Part shown: positions 38,482 to 52,400 of the stretch, piece after piece | How the letters are laid out: each line of letters begins with the position of its first letter | Numbering within the stretch: position 1 is the stretch's first letter | Origin: SIAQ01 sp964484265 | GTDB taxonomy: Bacteria > Planctomycetota > Planctomycetia > Gemmatales > Gemmataceae | Length of the DNA: 64,000 bases | Assembly (NCBI GenBank): GCA_964484265.1 | Contig: CAZAFH010000025.1 | Span: forward strand, 1-64,000 | Reading direction: 5' to 3' | Notes under the pieces: generated by a model | Database searches by the model: none | The model's input: the letters and a program-made list of their open reading frames with translations, nothing else | What the model was told of the DNA's origin: nothing | Program-made: the position numbers and the translations under genes

Positions 38482-39807
38482 ATGACACAGAAATCCTGGC
38501 AAATGAATCGTCGTACGTTTCTTACTGGCGCAGGACTAACGCTTGGTTTGCCGTACCTGGAATGCATGGCGAGCGCTCAGCAAACTCCGGCAGCGCGGGC
38601 GCAGCTCCCGGCGCGGCTCGCATGCTTTTATTTTCCGTTCGGCGTCGCCGATTTCGGCGAGAATGACGCTCATGCCGACTTCGGCTGGTGGCCGCTAGGC
38701 GACGGCCGATCGTTTCGGTTTAACCGCACCAATCGAGTGCTGGAGCCGTTCCGCGAAGATGTGACGTTTTTCCAGGGATTCGAACATCCGCGCGTGAGGG
38801 TGGGCGGGCACCAGTCAGCGGATTTCTTCCTCACGGGTGCGGATACGCGATCGAACGACAACACGGTTTCCCTGGACCAAGCTGCTGCCGCTCATCTTGG
38901 CAGTACGACGCGGGTTTCGTCGCTGGTGTTGTCGAGCGAAGGCGGCGTCGGCAGTCCAGGCATGTCGCACACGCTTTCTTACAACGCCGCCGGCCGACCG
39001 ATTCCTGGTCTCGCGAATCCGGTGGAGATATATGAACGGTTGTTCGGTTCGTCCTCGCCGACCGTGCGCCGGCAGTTAGAAGTCAACCGCAGCGCACTGG
39101 ATTTGCTGTCGGAAAGCGCGTCGGACTTGCAGCGCAACCTGGGCCAACAGGACCGGCGCACGCTGGATGAATTTCTCCAGTCAGTGCGAACCCTCGAACA
39201 GGACGTGCAACGCTCTCAGAACTGGCTCAACGTCGCCAATTCGTCAGTCGCCGCTTCGGAATTCGCGTTGACGGCCCGACCGGACGGCGCCGATCCACGT
39301 GCCTACCTGCGGGTAATGTACGACTTGATCTTCCACGCCTTCCGGACCGATAACACGCGCGTTGCGACTTATCAGACGTGCAGCATGCGAAATCAGCTCT
39401 CGGTCGCGACCCGTTGGCCTCGGTCGCTGGGAATCAACAGCGACTGCCACGGCCTGGCGCATGGTGCGGCTCGCCTTTACCAGGAAAAGTGTCGTTGGGA
39501 TAGTTTCATGCTCGAACAGTTCGCGCACCTGGTCCGGCGATTGAAAGACACCCGCGAAGGCGATGCCAGCCTCCTCGACCGGACGTTGCTCTTGTATGGT
39601 TCCAGCAACTCGCGCACGCACCGCAACGCGAACTATCCGCTGATCCTCGTCGGGGGGCGCCGCCTGGGGTTCCGGCATGGCCAATACTTGAAGAACCGCA
39701 GCTCGCGCCCGATGTCCGACATTCTGTTGACGATGTTGCAAGGCGTCGGCGTTCAAGCCCGAAACTTTGCCGACAGCACGGGGCCGATCGCGGATCTGCG
39801 TTCGTAA
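38482..39807 (+). CDS. DUF1552 family protein
   Basis: The 441-residue protein begins with a Tat-like signal (MNRRTFLTGAGLTLGLPYLE) and shows the DUF1552 pattern: ACFYFPFGV, FRFNRTNRVLEPF, HQSADFFLTGAD, VSLDQAAAAHLG and, at the end, GSSNSRTHRNANYPLILVGG. It lies 60 bp downstream of the DUF1592 gene, forming the standard planctomycete pair. The biochemical role is unknown; the fold is related to alkaline-phosphatase-like DUF1501 proteins. ATG 38503 is an alternative start. Confidence 0.9.
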   Translation: MTQKSWQMNRRTFLTGAGLTLGLPYLECMASAQQTPAARAQLPARLACFYFPFGVADFGENDAHADFGWWPLGDGRSFRFNRTNRVLEPFREDVTFFQGFEHPRVRVGGHQSADFFLTGADTRSNDNTVSLDQAAAAHLGSTTRVSSLVLSSEGGVGSPGMSHTLSYNAAGRPIPGLANPVEIYERLFGSSSPTVRRQLEVNRSALDLLSESASDLQRNLGQQDRRTLDEFLQSVRTLEQDVQRSQNWLNVANSSVAASEFALTARPDGADPRAYLRVMYDLIFHAFRTDNTRVATYQTCSMRNQLSVATRWPRSLGINSDCHGLAHGAARLYQEKCRWDSFMLEQFAHLVRRLKDTREGDASLLDRTLLLYGSSNSRTHRNANYPLILVGGRRLGFRHGQYLKNRSSRPMSDILLTMLQGVGVQARNFADSTGPIADLRS

Positions 39808-39818
39808 CGCTGGTAATT

Positions 39819-39873
39819 GATTCTGTTGCCGCACGTGAATTGGCTGAGCCGTATCAGGTGCGGCAACAGAATC
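39819..39873. terminator. Perfect 16-bp inverted repeat, probable terminator
   Basis: GATTCTGTTGCCGCAC (39819-39834) and its exact reverse complement (39858-39873) are separated by 23 nt, 12 bp after the DUF1552 stop. It has only a short pyrimidine tail, so a factor-assisted terminator or other role is possible. Confidence 0.5.
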
Positions 39874-40490
39874 CTTTCAATCGCTTCATGTTTAGAAAGG
39901 ATCGCCCGTCTTTGTGCGCCCGGTCGGGGCGTATCCCGTTCTTATGTTGCCTAATTCCCGCCGTATCGCCGTAAGAGAGCCCGTTTTTGCGGCATTCCTC
40001 GCATTTTCCAACCAAAGCATCCAGAAAATAAGCAAATTGGGTAAATTATTTCGCTTCGACAATCGTATCGAATGGAAAAATAGAAGAGAAGGGAAAAGAA
40101 CCTTCTAGGGATCAACGTTTGCGCGACGGACCCGAACAGCCAGGTCGGCGGGTTAGTTTTTCGTAAGCCTAGATCAAACAATATGTTGCGGTGGATTTCG
40201 GCCTTAATTCTTTTTTAATAATGACACGGATACAATGCTAGTTAGAATGATAAGGAATTCCCCGCCACATTCGCCTTACCTCCGCTTTTTTGCACGTACC
40301 CAGTCCGAATTGAGGGCTGCAAAGAAAAAGGGCAAACGACGCCTAACATTTCCCCACTGGTGACGTTGAGTGTACGTCGGACGGAACAATTCCCCAGTGA
40401 TTTAGCATTCAGGTAATTCGGAACTTTATCTGTGTCGTTTACGCCAAAGGGCGACGGGGCTGGCTTCGACGCGACAAGGGACACATACAA
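39874..40490 (+). promoter_or_regulatory. Long AT-rich upstream region of the giant gene
   Basis: No gene is supported in these 617 bp. The segment around 40180-40260 is AT-rich (TTCTTTTTTAATAAT) with a TACAAT-like -10 at 40231-40236 but no clear -35. A GACGT/ACGTC hairpin lies near 40362-40378. It probably contains the promoter and 5' UTR of the 15.6-kb gene. Confidence 0.3.
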
Positions 40491-43400
40491 ATGAGCTTTC
40501 ATTCATTCTTCCGCAATCTTTCCAATCGTTTCTGGCGTCGGAAGACTTCGCCGATCGTGAAGCGTCGGCCAAGCTGGTATTCACCGGTCCTCGAATCGCT
40601 CGAAAAACGTGAATTATTAGCGACAACGCCAGTTATTCTCTCTGTCGGCGTCTTGCCCGTTTCGGGCTCGACCACGGCGTCGGCAACGCCGATCATCCAG
40701 GTGCAGTACAACGAATCGATGGTCGCGACCTCACCGACGGCGATCGGGTCGGCCACGAATCCAGATGCATACCTGCTGCTTGGTTCCACCGGCAACGTCG
40801 TGCCGATCACGGCCGTTACTTCGTTGAATCCTACGGCCTCGCTTCAGGGCGAGCCTCTCAACTCGATTTTCTCGATCACCTACGACACCGGGAACGCCGG
40901 CAACCAGCTGATCGTCGATAGCTACACGCTTTTCGTCAAGGGAAGCAAAGTCACCGCGGATGCGGCCAACAATTTCCTGCCAATGGCGAACCCTGGCCAG
41001 CTCATCGTCGCCAACGGCGGCAACGCCAAGAACGTCTCCATCGCGAATCTGTCAGGCAACGGCACAGTCGGCGCCGAGTCTCAGTATTCCCTGCCTTCGA
41101 CCGGAGCGGCACCGACCATCGTTCAGCCGCAACCCTGGACGATTGCGACGGGCGATCTGAATAACGATGGCGTCAATGACCTCGCCGTCGTCGATGCGGG
41201 GACCAACCAGGTCTCTATTTTCGCAGGCCAAGGGGCTGCCAACGGCGGCGGCTACGAACTGAACCCGTCGATCGTGCTCAATCTGCCCGCCGGCGCGGCG
41301 AACATGGCGGAGTACATTACCTTCTCGGATTTTGACAAAAACGGGCATCTTGACATCGCCGTCGCCAGCGCCAATTCGTCGAACATCAGCGTGTTCATGA
41401 ACACGGCATCTGCCGCGGGTTCGATGAGTTTCAGCAACGCCAATAGCTTTTTGACGGATTATAACTTTACAACAGCCACGGCAGTGGCCAACAATCCCGT
41501 GGGAATCGCCTCGTCCGATTTCGATGGCGATGGCAATCCCGATATCGCGGTGGCGCTGTCAAACGCGCTGTTCGACACCAACCAGGCGACGATCACGAAT
41601 GCGACGTACGACATCCAAATCACGAGTGCTTCCTGGGTCGGCGGCGTCGCCACCTTCAACACGGCGGGGCCAACGGCCCTGGCGGCATTGCGAAACGTAA
41701 CTGTCTCGGGATTCACCGGTAGTTGGGCTGGTTTTAACTTTACCAATCAGCCTGTCGATACGATCATTTCACCAACTCGATTTACGATACTGATGGGCAG
41801 CAACCCCAATCAGTCAGGCCCATTAACCGGCACGCCCATCGTAACGCCCCTCGGCGCGGGTCCGACGACCGTCGTACTCACCACGACCCTGAACCATGGT
41901 TTCTCGACGGGGCAGACTGTCACTGTCTCCGCACTCTCTGGCGGTTTTGCCAGTTACAACGGCAACGTGCTCCTGACCCGGGCGACGGGTACGAGCCTAT
42001 ATTACGATCTGGCCGCGATCCCCGCAGGAAACGGTCCGACGGGCGGCGGGTTCGTCAACGACAACGTTCTCGATTACAACGTCAATATCTTCCAGGGTAA
42101 CGGCGACGGCACCTTCGCGCCGACGCCGGTTCAGATTCGCGTCGGCGACGTCGGCGACCCCGCAGCATCACCGAACCCCATAGATCCGCGCAACCTGCGG
42201 CCGTCGGCGCTGGCTCTCGGTTACATCAACAGTACGACCCAGCCTGACTTGATCTTGGGCGGCGATAATCAGTCGAACCCCGCGACGGGAAGATCTGGCC
42301 TCTCCGTTTTGCGAAATACCTCGACGTTCATATCCGGTGTTTCGACGTTCTCGTTCAGTCAGCAGACCATCTCCCGCTCGGCTGGCCCAACATCCAGTGC
42401 TACCGGAAGCGGCGCCGCTGTCAGCTCCATCGCCGTCGGCAAGATCGACGCCGGCACGACCAATGACATCGTTGCATTGACAACGACTGGAAACATCGAG
42501 GCCTACCTCAATCGAAACGGCAACTACCCACTGTTCACCACGATCACTGGCGTGGCGGCGGCGACGAGTAGCCAGATCGCCGTCGGCGATCTCAATGGCG
42601 ATGGCCTCAGCGACATTGTCCTGACCAATGGCGCTGTTGCTGGCAAAGTGGCGGTCTACCTCAACGGCAACTTTACTTCGTTCATCAGTGCGATCCAGCC
42701 CGCGACTTCAACGACGCCGACGATCGTCACCAGTGCCGGGAACGGTCTGACTGCCGGCCAGCAGATCACGATCACGGGCGCGTCCGGCGCCTCCAACACT
42801 AACGGAACCTGGACTGTGGCGCCTTTGAACGGCGCAGTCTTCACCTCCGCCAGCGGCGGCGTGGCGGCTGCCGGCGGCATCGTCGGCGACGGCATTACCG
42901 ATATTTCCGTGACGACCGCCAGCGCGCACAACTTGACCACCGGGACGATGGTCACCATCGCCAACTCCACCGCTTACCCGGCCGCTAATGGCTCGTTCCG
43001 CATTACCGTGACGGGAGCGAACACTTTCACCCTGGACAATAGTTCTTCTTTGGCAGCAGGCAGCGATACGACGGGCAACGCCACCTGGAGCGTGGCCGGC
43101 ATCTTCGGCGATGGCGTGAAAGACATCTCCGTGACCACGGCCGCGGCGCATAACCTGACGACTGGGACGCAGGTGACGATTGCCGGTTCGACTCTCTTCC
43201 CGCTGGCAAACGGAACTTACACCATCACCGTCAGAGGCACCAATACGTTCACGCTGGACGGCACCGCCGGCATCACCGGTAGCGGCACTTCCGGCCTGGC
43301 CACCTGGACGTCGCTCGACATGCTGAGCCTGAGCAGCACGGGATCGCTGTCGGCAAACGCAACGGGGTCTGCGGACGTGACGATCACCGTGCCAAGCACC

Positions 43401-46400
43401 GCAGGCCTTTTCGCGGGCGATACGATTCGCTTCACCAATATCACCTCGGGCGCTGGAAGTTTGGTGACCGCTCTTAATAATAACTCATTCACGATCACCA
43501 ACGTGACGGCGACGACCTTCGACCTCGTAGGCACCAGCGGTTTCGCCGCCGGCGCCACTTCGGGTGGAAACTGGACTTTCCTTTCTCACGGCACGACCGC
43601 AGCTTCGTGGGGAGCCGGGAATAACTATATCTTGTTTACCGTTCCGTCCGGCAGCACTGCTGGATTATCCGGATCCGTAACCATTCCCGCCGGCACTTTC
43701 TCTGGAGCTTTGGCGTCCACGCTCAATGGCCAGACGTTTACTGTCAGCAGCGTGACCGCCACTTCCTTCAGGTTGAATACCACCACGAATGGCGGCGCCA
43801 CCATTAACGACAACACTGGAGGCGGATGGCGCCAGGTAACGAACATCGTATCCGCAGGCAACACGAAATTGGCGCTCGCTGGCAGCGCCACCGCGACGCA
43901 CGCCACTGGTCAACTGGTGACGATCACGACCGGCAGCACCGCTGGTCTCGTGTCCGGCCAATCGGTCACGATGTCCGGGTTCTCCACCACGGCCGGCACA
44001 CTCGGCGCGGCACTCAACGGCAATAACTACACGATCACCGTAACCAGCGCCACGACCTTCACTCTGGCCCTAACCACTGGCCTGCCGACCCTTGGCAGCC
44101 CCGCGTCGGGCGGCACGTGGACCGTCAATCCGACTTTCTTTGCCGCCAGCCCTGCCAACTACTCCGTGGACAGCATGCCTTTCGGCGTCGTCCTGACCGA
44201 TTCGGACAAGGACGGCCACCTCGACATCATCACGGCAAACAACGCCGGCAATAACGTCTCGACATTGCTCGGCAACGGCAACGGCACGTTCCAGTTGCCC
44301 GTGAACACCAACATTTCCAACGCCCCCGGCGGCGTCAAGATGGCCGACCTCAACGGCGACGGCATCCTGGATATGGTCATTCTCAATAACAACGGCAACA
44401 CCAGCTCCAAGATCACCATTCTGCAAGGGCAACAAGGCGGAACCTACGCGGCCCCCATCGATTTCAACGTCAGCATTCGAAATCTCGTCGGGTTGGACAT
44501 TGGCATCGTCAAGAACAAGGCAAGCGGGCTGCCGGATATCGTTTATGTCAGCCAGAATGACAACGCGTTTGGCATTCTCGTCAACGGCGGCACCGTCGGC
44601 GCGGCGATCACCTCGGCCACGTTCAGTTCCCCCGTGCCCACGGTCAGCACCAGCAACAACTCCTCGCCCACGGGAATCGCCCTGGCCGACTTCGACGGCG
44701 ACGGAAATCTCGACGTCGTCGTTTCGCGACAAGGCAGCGGTGGCTTCGGCGGCAGCAACAAGGGTTCACGTGTATTCTTGGGTAATGGCGACGGCACATT
44801 CCCCAGCGCCAAACAGACCAGCTACGAAAACAGCGGCGGCTGGGGCGGCAGCCGAATCTCCATGTCCAACGTCGTTACCGGCGATTTCAACAACGACGGC
44901 AAAAAGGATTTCATCACTCTCGAAAGCACGAATTCCACCAACAAGATCTACATCCACTACGGCGACGGCCTGGGCGGTTTCGCGAGCACCATCACGACCA
45001 CCGTCGGTATCACCAACGCTAAATACCTTATCGCTACTGATTTCAACAACGACGGATTCCTCGACCTCGCGATCTCCAGCTCCGACACCTCGCTGACGTC
45101 CGGGGGCGTCAGCATTCTGCTGAATCAGTTTGGCAGCGGTTTCGGCGGCGCCATCCAGACACAGGTCAGCCCGGGAACTTCGCTCGGCTCGATCATCGCG
45201 ACCGACATCAACCAAGACGGTTTCAAGGATGTGATTGTCGCCGCGCTGAGCGTCGGTGCGAACGGCAGCATCAACAGCATCACGACCGGCGGCGGGTCCG
45301 ATGTCCGCATCAGCACGCCCAGCACGAATGGCCTGTCCAACGGCATGCTCGTGACGATCACAGGCTTGACCGGTACGGCGGCAGTAGCTCTGAACGGCAA
45401 CACCTACCAGGTCAACAGCGTCACCGGTTCGAGTTTCAAATTGACCGGCACAACGGCAATCGCCGGCACGGGCACGGGTGGAACTTGGGGTGAACCACAC
45501 GTCAACGACAACGTTTTCGTTCTCATCGGCAACGGCGACGGCACGCTGAAAACGCCGACTCCGTACCAGATGGGCAGCCTGGTAACCACCGATCTGCCTC
45601 CCAGCTACCTCGCCGCCACGCCCAGCCCGTTGATCCCAGTTACGACGTTCTCCACCAATGGAAATTTGGTGCAAGGCGAACTCGTTGCCAATGGCACGTT
45701 CGAGGCTCGCGATTTGAATGGCTACCCCGGAACGCTGCAGGGCTGGCAGACGTACAATCTTGCCGCGTCCAACAGCGGCAGCTTCGGCGCATGGACATCG
45801 CAGACGGGCACGACGAGCCCGTTCAGCGGCACGGCCGTGCCTTCGCCGTCAGGAAGTTACCGGGCGATTCTGGATGAAAACAATCAGACGCCTTATACGT
45901 CGAATACCAATCCGAACACTGCCGACACGTATCACGGCAGCCATGCCTTGTACCAGGATATCTACATCCCGGCCGGAGCATTAAGCGTTACGCTGTCGAT
46001 GAGTCTGTATGCCGATAACTCCGATGCTGCTGCAAACCTGAATAACGGCACGGGCGGCTGGAGCAATCCGACGCAGACGTCGCCGCCGTATTCGCTAGAT
46101 TACCGTACAGCCCAGGCCAACCAGCAGGTGCGCGTGGATATTCTCGATCCCAGCGTTCAGCTCGGATCGGTTATCGATCCCATTCTGGGTCCCACGACCG
46201 ACGTGCCATTCGGCAAGGCGACGGCAAGCGTATCGGGTAATGTCGTTACCATCTCCACGCCCAACGCCAACGCATCGACACTTGCTAACGGTTCCGGTCA
46301 ATCAGTCGTCATCACGGGTATGACTGGTGCCTATAGCGCGTTGAACGGAAACACCTATTTCATCGCCAACGTCAACCCAGGCGCCACGGATACGACCTTC

Positions 46401-49400
46401 ACCTTGACCGGGACGCCATCGCTGCCCAACGGCAATTCCACCGGGACGTGGACACTGATCAACACGGCCGGCGACGGCGTCTTGCGGACGGAGTTCATCA
46501 CCGGACTAAGTACGGCAAAGACCTTTGCGATCACGATCACCGACGCCGACCTGACGGCCTACGCCGGCCAAACGATACGGCTTCGCATTGCCGCTACCAA
46601 CAATCAGGGCCGCCTGATTATTGGCGTCGATAACGTTTCTCTCAAAGCAAAATTTGCGGACTCGGTCCTTCCGACGTTGACGAAGGTGACGGTCCAAAGC
46701 CCAGCGTTTTACTCGCTTTCGGGAAATGCTTCCGCGAGCGTCCTCAGCGCCAATGCGCCGGTGACCATCACCACGACAAACACGTCCGGGTTGACGAACG
46801 GCAGCGTGGTGCAGATCAACGGACTCAGCGGTGCTCTGGCGAGCCTGCTTAATGGCAATACCTACTCCATTAGCAACGTGACGGGGACTACCTTCACGCT
46901 GGATCAATCCAACGGCCCTGCCGCGGGATTGACCGCGGCGGGCGGAACCTGGAGCTATTTGCCACACACGAACGACTCGACGATACTTGGCACGGTAGGC
47001 GATACCAGCGGTCTGGGTGGAATTGCGTATGTCGCCATTGATCCGACTGGCACGTCGTTCACCAGTTCCAGCGTCGTCAAAATCTCCACGTCGCAGCTCG
47101 ATTCCACGGGGAACTTCTCGGTCAAACTGCCCTCGGTCAAATCGGGTTACAACTTGATCGGCGTGGCAGTCGTAGATAAGGCCGGCAACACGAGGATTCA
47201 ACGGTTTGAATTCTTCATGCAGACCAACAGCGTTACCGAGTGGCAGGCACTTGGGCCACAAGGGATCGACGTCTCCGGACAGGGTGTCGATTACACGTTG
47301 GTTTCCGGACGCATTACGTCGGTTGTCCCGGACCAGAGCGATCCCTCGGGCAGCAGCTATTTCGTCGGTACGCCCAACGGCGGCATCTGGAAAACCACCA
47401 ACAACGGCGCCAGCTGGCTGCCGACCACGAATCTCGTCACCGATGGCGTCAGCTCCACGCCGGTTCCTGTCACCGTCGGCGGCATGGCACAAGCCAAACT
47501 GAGCGGCTACATCACGTCGATCAACGGCAGCGGCACGAGCGACGTCGTCGTCACCACTACGGCTCATGACGGCCTCGCCACCGGCGACCGGGTCACGCTT
47601 CAAGGCGTGACGGGCATCATCGGCCAGGGCAATGGCGTGTTCGGGGCTGCCATCAATGGCACTTTCACGATCACCATGGTCAATGCCACCACGTTCACCC
47701 TCAATAACACGGCATCCGCGACCTATCTAGGAACGGACAACACCGGAAAAGGCCAATGGTCGGATAATGACAAATTCGTTCTTTACGCCGGCATGGGCGT
47801 CGGGGATCGCGAACTGGATTCCAAAGCAGGCGCCGGCGTGCTGCGCTCCATCGACGGCGGAAACACCTGGACGTTGATCGGCAACAGTGGCAGCGTAATG
47901 CAGAACGTCCGCACCGTGAAAGTCGTTATCGACAAGAACGACACCAACGTGGCGTACGTCGGCGATGCTGGCGATCAAGTCCTTGGCCGCCTCTCCGGCG
48001 CCGTCTACAAAACGACCGACGGCGGTCTTACCTGGACGAACGTGCTCACGCCCGCGGCGTTGGGACTGGCTCCCGGCACGCAGCTCGCGTCCGTCACGGA
48101 TCTGGTTATCGACCCGTTCGACAGCTCGACGCTTCTCGTCGGCCTGGGCAATATCGGCCTCGTCGCCACCAGCGCGACCGCAGGCGTCTATAAAAGCGCG
48201 TTGAACGGCGGCGCCACCTGGTCTCTCGTTCCTGGCGGCGACAGCGGGCCAGGCACGGCCATTCCGACCGGCGTCAACGTCGGCCGAGTCGCCATCGGCT
48301 GGGCCACCGGGCAAGCTGCGAACGAGAAGATCATTTACGTATCCTTCTCGGCTCCTCCAGGCAACAACAACGCACCAAGCGTCGATTTCGGCCAATTCAC
48401 CGGGTTGTACAAGACCTCCAACTTTTTGCTCGACTTCACCAAGGTCATGTTGCGTGAAGACACGAATCCACCCGGCCCCGGAAACTGGCCGTCTTTCACG
48501 GATATTGGCATTTTCGGCCGAAACGGCGCCAACACGAATCAGTTGATCGTCGATCCAAACAATCCGAATGTCGTTTACGTCGGCGGTTCGAGACTTTGGA
48601 GAAATCCAGCGGATCCGCCGCAGCGCCAGTTCCTGTATGTCGACACCGGGAACATGGCGAACAATGGCGACGACAAGGACAAGGCCCAAAAGGGAGCGAA
48701 TCGAGTCTATTACGACGTCGTGAACTCCCTGTATCCGTATACCGGCGAAGGCGTCTACTGGTATGATCTCGACAGCGCGCAAAGCGGCAATCGGGGCAAA
48801 CTGGATCTTCTCCCTGACTCCATCACGGCACTGGCGTTCGACTCCCAGGGTCGGTTGATCGTCGGCACCATCGGCGGCATTTGGCGCGGCACGAACCTCG
48901 GCATGAGCTACGATTTCACGAGCGGCGGTTCTGGCATTATGACCTACGGCGGCGGCGGCGGTGGCGGAGCGAATAATTTCTCGACGCCCGGATACAGCTT
49001 CGTTTCACTCAACGGCAACCTTCAAATTGCCGACATGACTAGCGTCGCGCTCGATCCCAACAACGCGGGTGTATTCTTTGGCACCCAGTACGATACCGGT
49101 GTCTCGGGTTCAGTAACGCCGCTCGCATGGACCTCACAGGGATTGACTGGACCGACCGTCGGCGGCAACAACCTCAACATCCCCACCGCGTGGAATGTTA
49201 GTGCCTCCAATCCTCCGCCCGGTTCTCCCGCAGGCACTCCCGTCACGTTGTTCCGCCTCTGGCAATATGCGGACAACCAGGCTCTAATTCCGGAAATCTC
49301 CGTTGATGGCGGCACGACCTGGACGGCGACGGCGAGCGCAGGCATCAGCAGCGCGCTCACCGGCGGCATCTTCCCGGCTTTCGCCGTCAATCCCACGCCG

Positions 49401-52400
49401 ATTCTCAATGTCGGTTTGTGGCAGACCCAGCTCCTGTTCGGCACTAACACCGTCTACATAAGCAATACCTCAGGCGCCGTCTGGAACCAGGTCGGGCCGC
49501 CGATGCTCACCACCGGGACCATCTCGGCCATGGCCTTCGCGCCTTCCACCTCCGGCACCTTTTATGTCGGAACGGATATCGGCGAATTGTTCGTCACGAC
49601 CAATTCTGGCGGTACGTTCACGCCCACCCAGGCCAATGGTCTGCCCGCCGGCAAACCGATCAACGGCATCACCGTCGATCCGAATAACTCCAACATCGCT
49701 TTCGCGATGCTCGGTTCTGCATTTGGCGGGACCCACCTGTACAAAACCGTCAACGGCGGCGCCTCGTGGACTGCCGTCGCAGGACCGTGGGGCAACGTCC
49801 AGACCTACCAGATGGTGATCGACCGCCTGCCGAACCTCGGCGCCTCGGGCGGCAAGTTCTACCTGGCGACGGAAATCGGCGTCTACTACTCCGCCGATGA
49901 CGGCGCGACCTGGCAGGTGCTCGGCTCTGGCATGCCGCGAGTGCCGGTTGTTGGGTTGTCGTACAGTTCGACCTTGCAAACGCTAGCCGCCGCCACGCTC
50001 GGCCGGGGCGTGCTCACGATCAATACGGCGGCGATTTCGGTCATCGCCAATCAAACGATCGATCAGGACGTTAACACGACGACGTCGCCCGTCATTCCGT
50101 TCACCGTCAACGACATCGGTCTGGCGCCGGGATCGTACACGCTGACCGCGACCTCCAACAATCAGGCGCTCATCCCGAGTTCGGGTCTCCTTCTCACCGG
50201 AACTGGCGCGAATCGGACAATCCAGATCATCCCGGCCCTGCATGCCAATTCAATCCTCTATGGGTCGGCGACGATCACGCTGTCGATACTTTATCAGGGC
50301 AGGACGTTCCAGCAGACGTTCACCGTCACGGTCAACGCCATAAACTACGCTCCGACGATCAACAACTCGACGCTTACGACGGGTGTCATCGCGAACCAGA
50401 CTACCGCGCAAGACACGCAATTCGTGGTCAATTTCAACGTAAACGACGTTGAAGACGGGCCGAATAGCCTGGTAGTAACGGCAACCTCCAACAACCAGAT
50501 TCTGGTGCCGGATGTCAATATCACGCCCGGACCGAACGGCGCTTCGAACCGAATTTTGACGATCAAACCCGCCAGTGGATCGGGCAACGTCTCCGCGACC
50601 AACGGCGCCGGCGGCGGCACGACAGTCACAATCTCCACCGCCAACACCTCTGGCCTGGTGAACGGCCAAACCGTTCGCTTCGACGGTCTCACCGGTGGAA
50701 CCGGGACACTCGCTAACGCGCTGAACTACTCGACGAACGGTAACCAGACGTTCCTTATCTCGAACGTCGGCGTCAATTCGTTCACGGTCACGACCGCGAA
50801 CATTGCTGCCGATACCGCAACCAATGCCGGCACGGGCTGGACGATCGTCAACAACTTCGGCACGGCGGCGATCACCGTCACCGTGAAAGATAGCAAAGGC
50901 GTCAGCACCACGACCACGTTTAACGTGCTCGTCACCACGAATGCGGTTCTGCCAGCGTCGGATACCTTCACGCGTTCCGATAGCCCATTCCTTGGACCCC
51001 AATGGTCGACCACCCTGGGCTCCTACTCGACATCGAGCGGCGCTGGCCTCGCCGGCGGCAGCTTGAACATCGCGACGCTCAACGGCGTCTCGGCCAAGGA
51101 CGCATTCATCCAGGCCGACGTGAAGCTGGCCACATCGACTGCGTCCCAAATCTACGGCCTCGTCGCGCGATACGGCGGCGTCGGCGATACCAACATGTAC
51201 CTCGGAGCGATATATGCTCCCAACGGCACAGCAGGATCCATGAATGCGGTGATCTTCCGCAATGTTAATGGAGTCTGGACACAACTGACATCCAAGAGCC
51301 TTGGCGCCGCGACGACGACCGCTCAGACTCTTCGTTTCGAAGTCTTCAACGATTCGCTCAAGCTATTTGTCGGCGGAACGCTGAAGGCCTGGGCCAATGA
51401 TTCGGCAATCTCTGGCACAGGGACGGCCAAGATGGGTTTCCGCGCGACAACTGGCGCAATCTTCGACAATCTCTCCGCCGATAACCTGGCGTCCTTGACG
51501 CCGACACTGCCACCGGCGGGTTCGTCGCCGTTTTCCGATGCGTTCCCCGCGGCATCCGTGTCGCAACTCAGCCGCAACTGGACCGATCACGTCGGAAACA
51601 TCAGTGTCTTGAGCGGTTCGGCGACAAGCAATGACAGTCTCAACGTCTCGACGCTCAATGGCGTCTCGGAAAAAGACGTCGTGGTCAGTGCTAATGTGAA
51701 CCTGTCCGTGGGGCAATACGCTGGTCTCGTGGCACGCTACTCCGGCCTCGGCGACAACAACATGTACTGGGCCGGTTTGACCAGGAATTCCGACGGCACC
51801 GGAACGGCGATCATTTATCGCAATCTCGGTGGAACTTGGACGCTGCTCGCCACGCGAAATGTCGGCACGCTTCCGCTCAACCCGTTGACCTTGAAATTTG
51901 AAGTCATCAACGACAGCCTGAAACTCTTCATCAGCAACGGCAGCTGGATCAACTCTATATCGGCAAATGACTCGACCCTGACCACGGGCTCGGTCGGCTT
52001 GCGTTCCACACAGGGAGTGGTCTGGTCAGCATTCACCGCCGGATTGCATGCCACCCTGGTCAATGCGACGCTGCCTCTGGCCTTCAACGACGACTTCTCG
52101 ACAGCCTACAACACGAACCAGATGAATCTGAACTGGCGCGAAAATCTCGGCAGCTTCATCGTCGACACGACCGCGAAGACCCTGACGACCAATTCCAGCC
52201 TGGCCGTCGCAACCGTCAACATCGATCCCTCTCAGGTGAATACCGTCAAGGATGTCGTCGTCACGGATAGCGTGAACACGCTCACCACGGGCCAATTCGC
52301 GGGCTTGGTCGCCCGTTACTCCGGTCCCGGCGACACGAACATGTATTGGGGAGCTTTGACGAAAAACGCCGACGGCACGGGCACTGCGGTGATCTATCGC

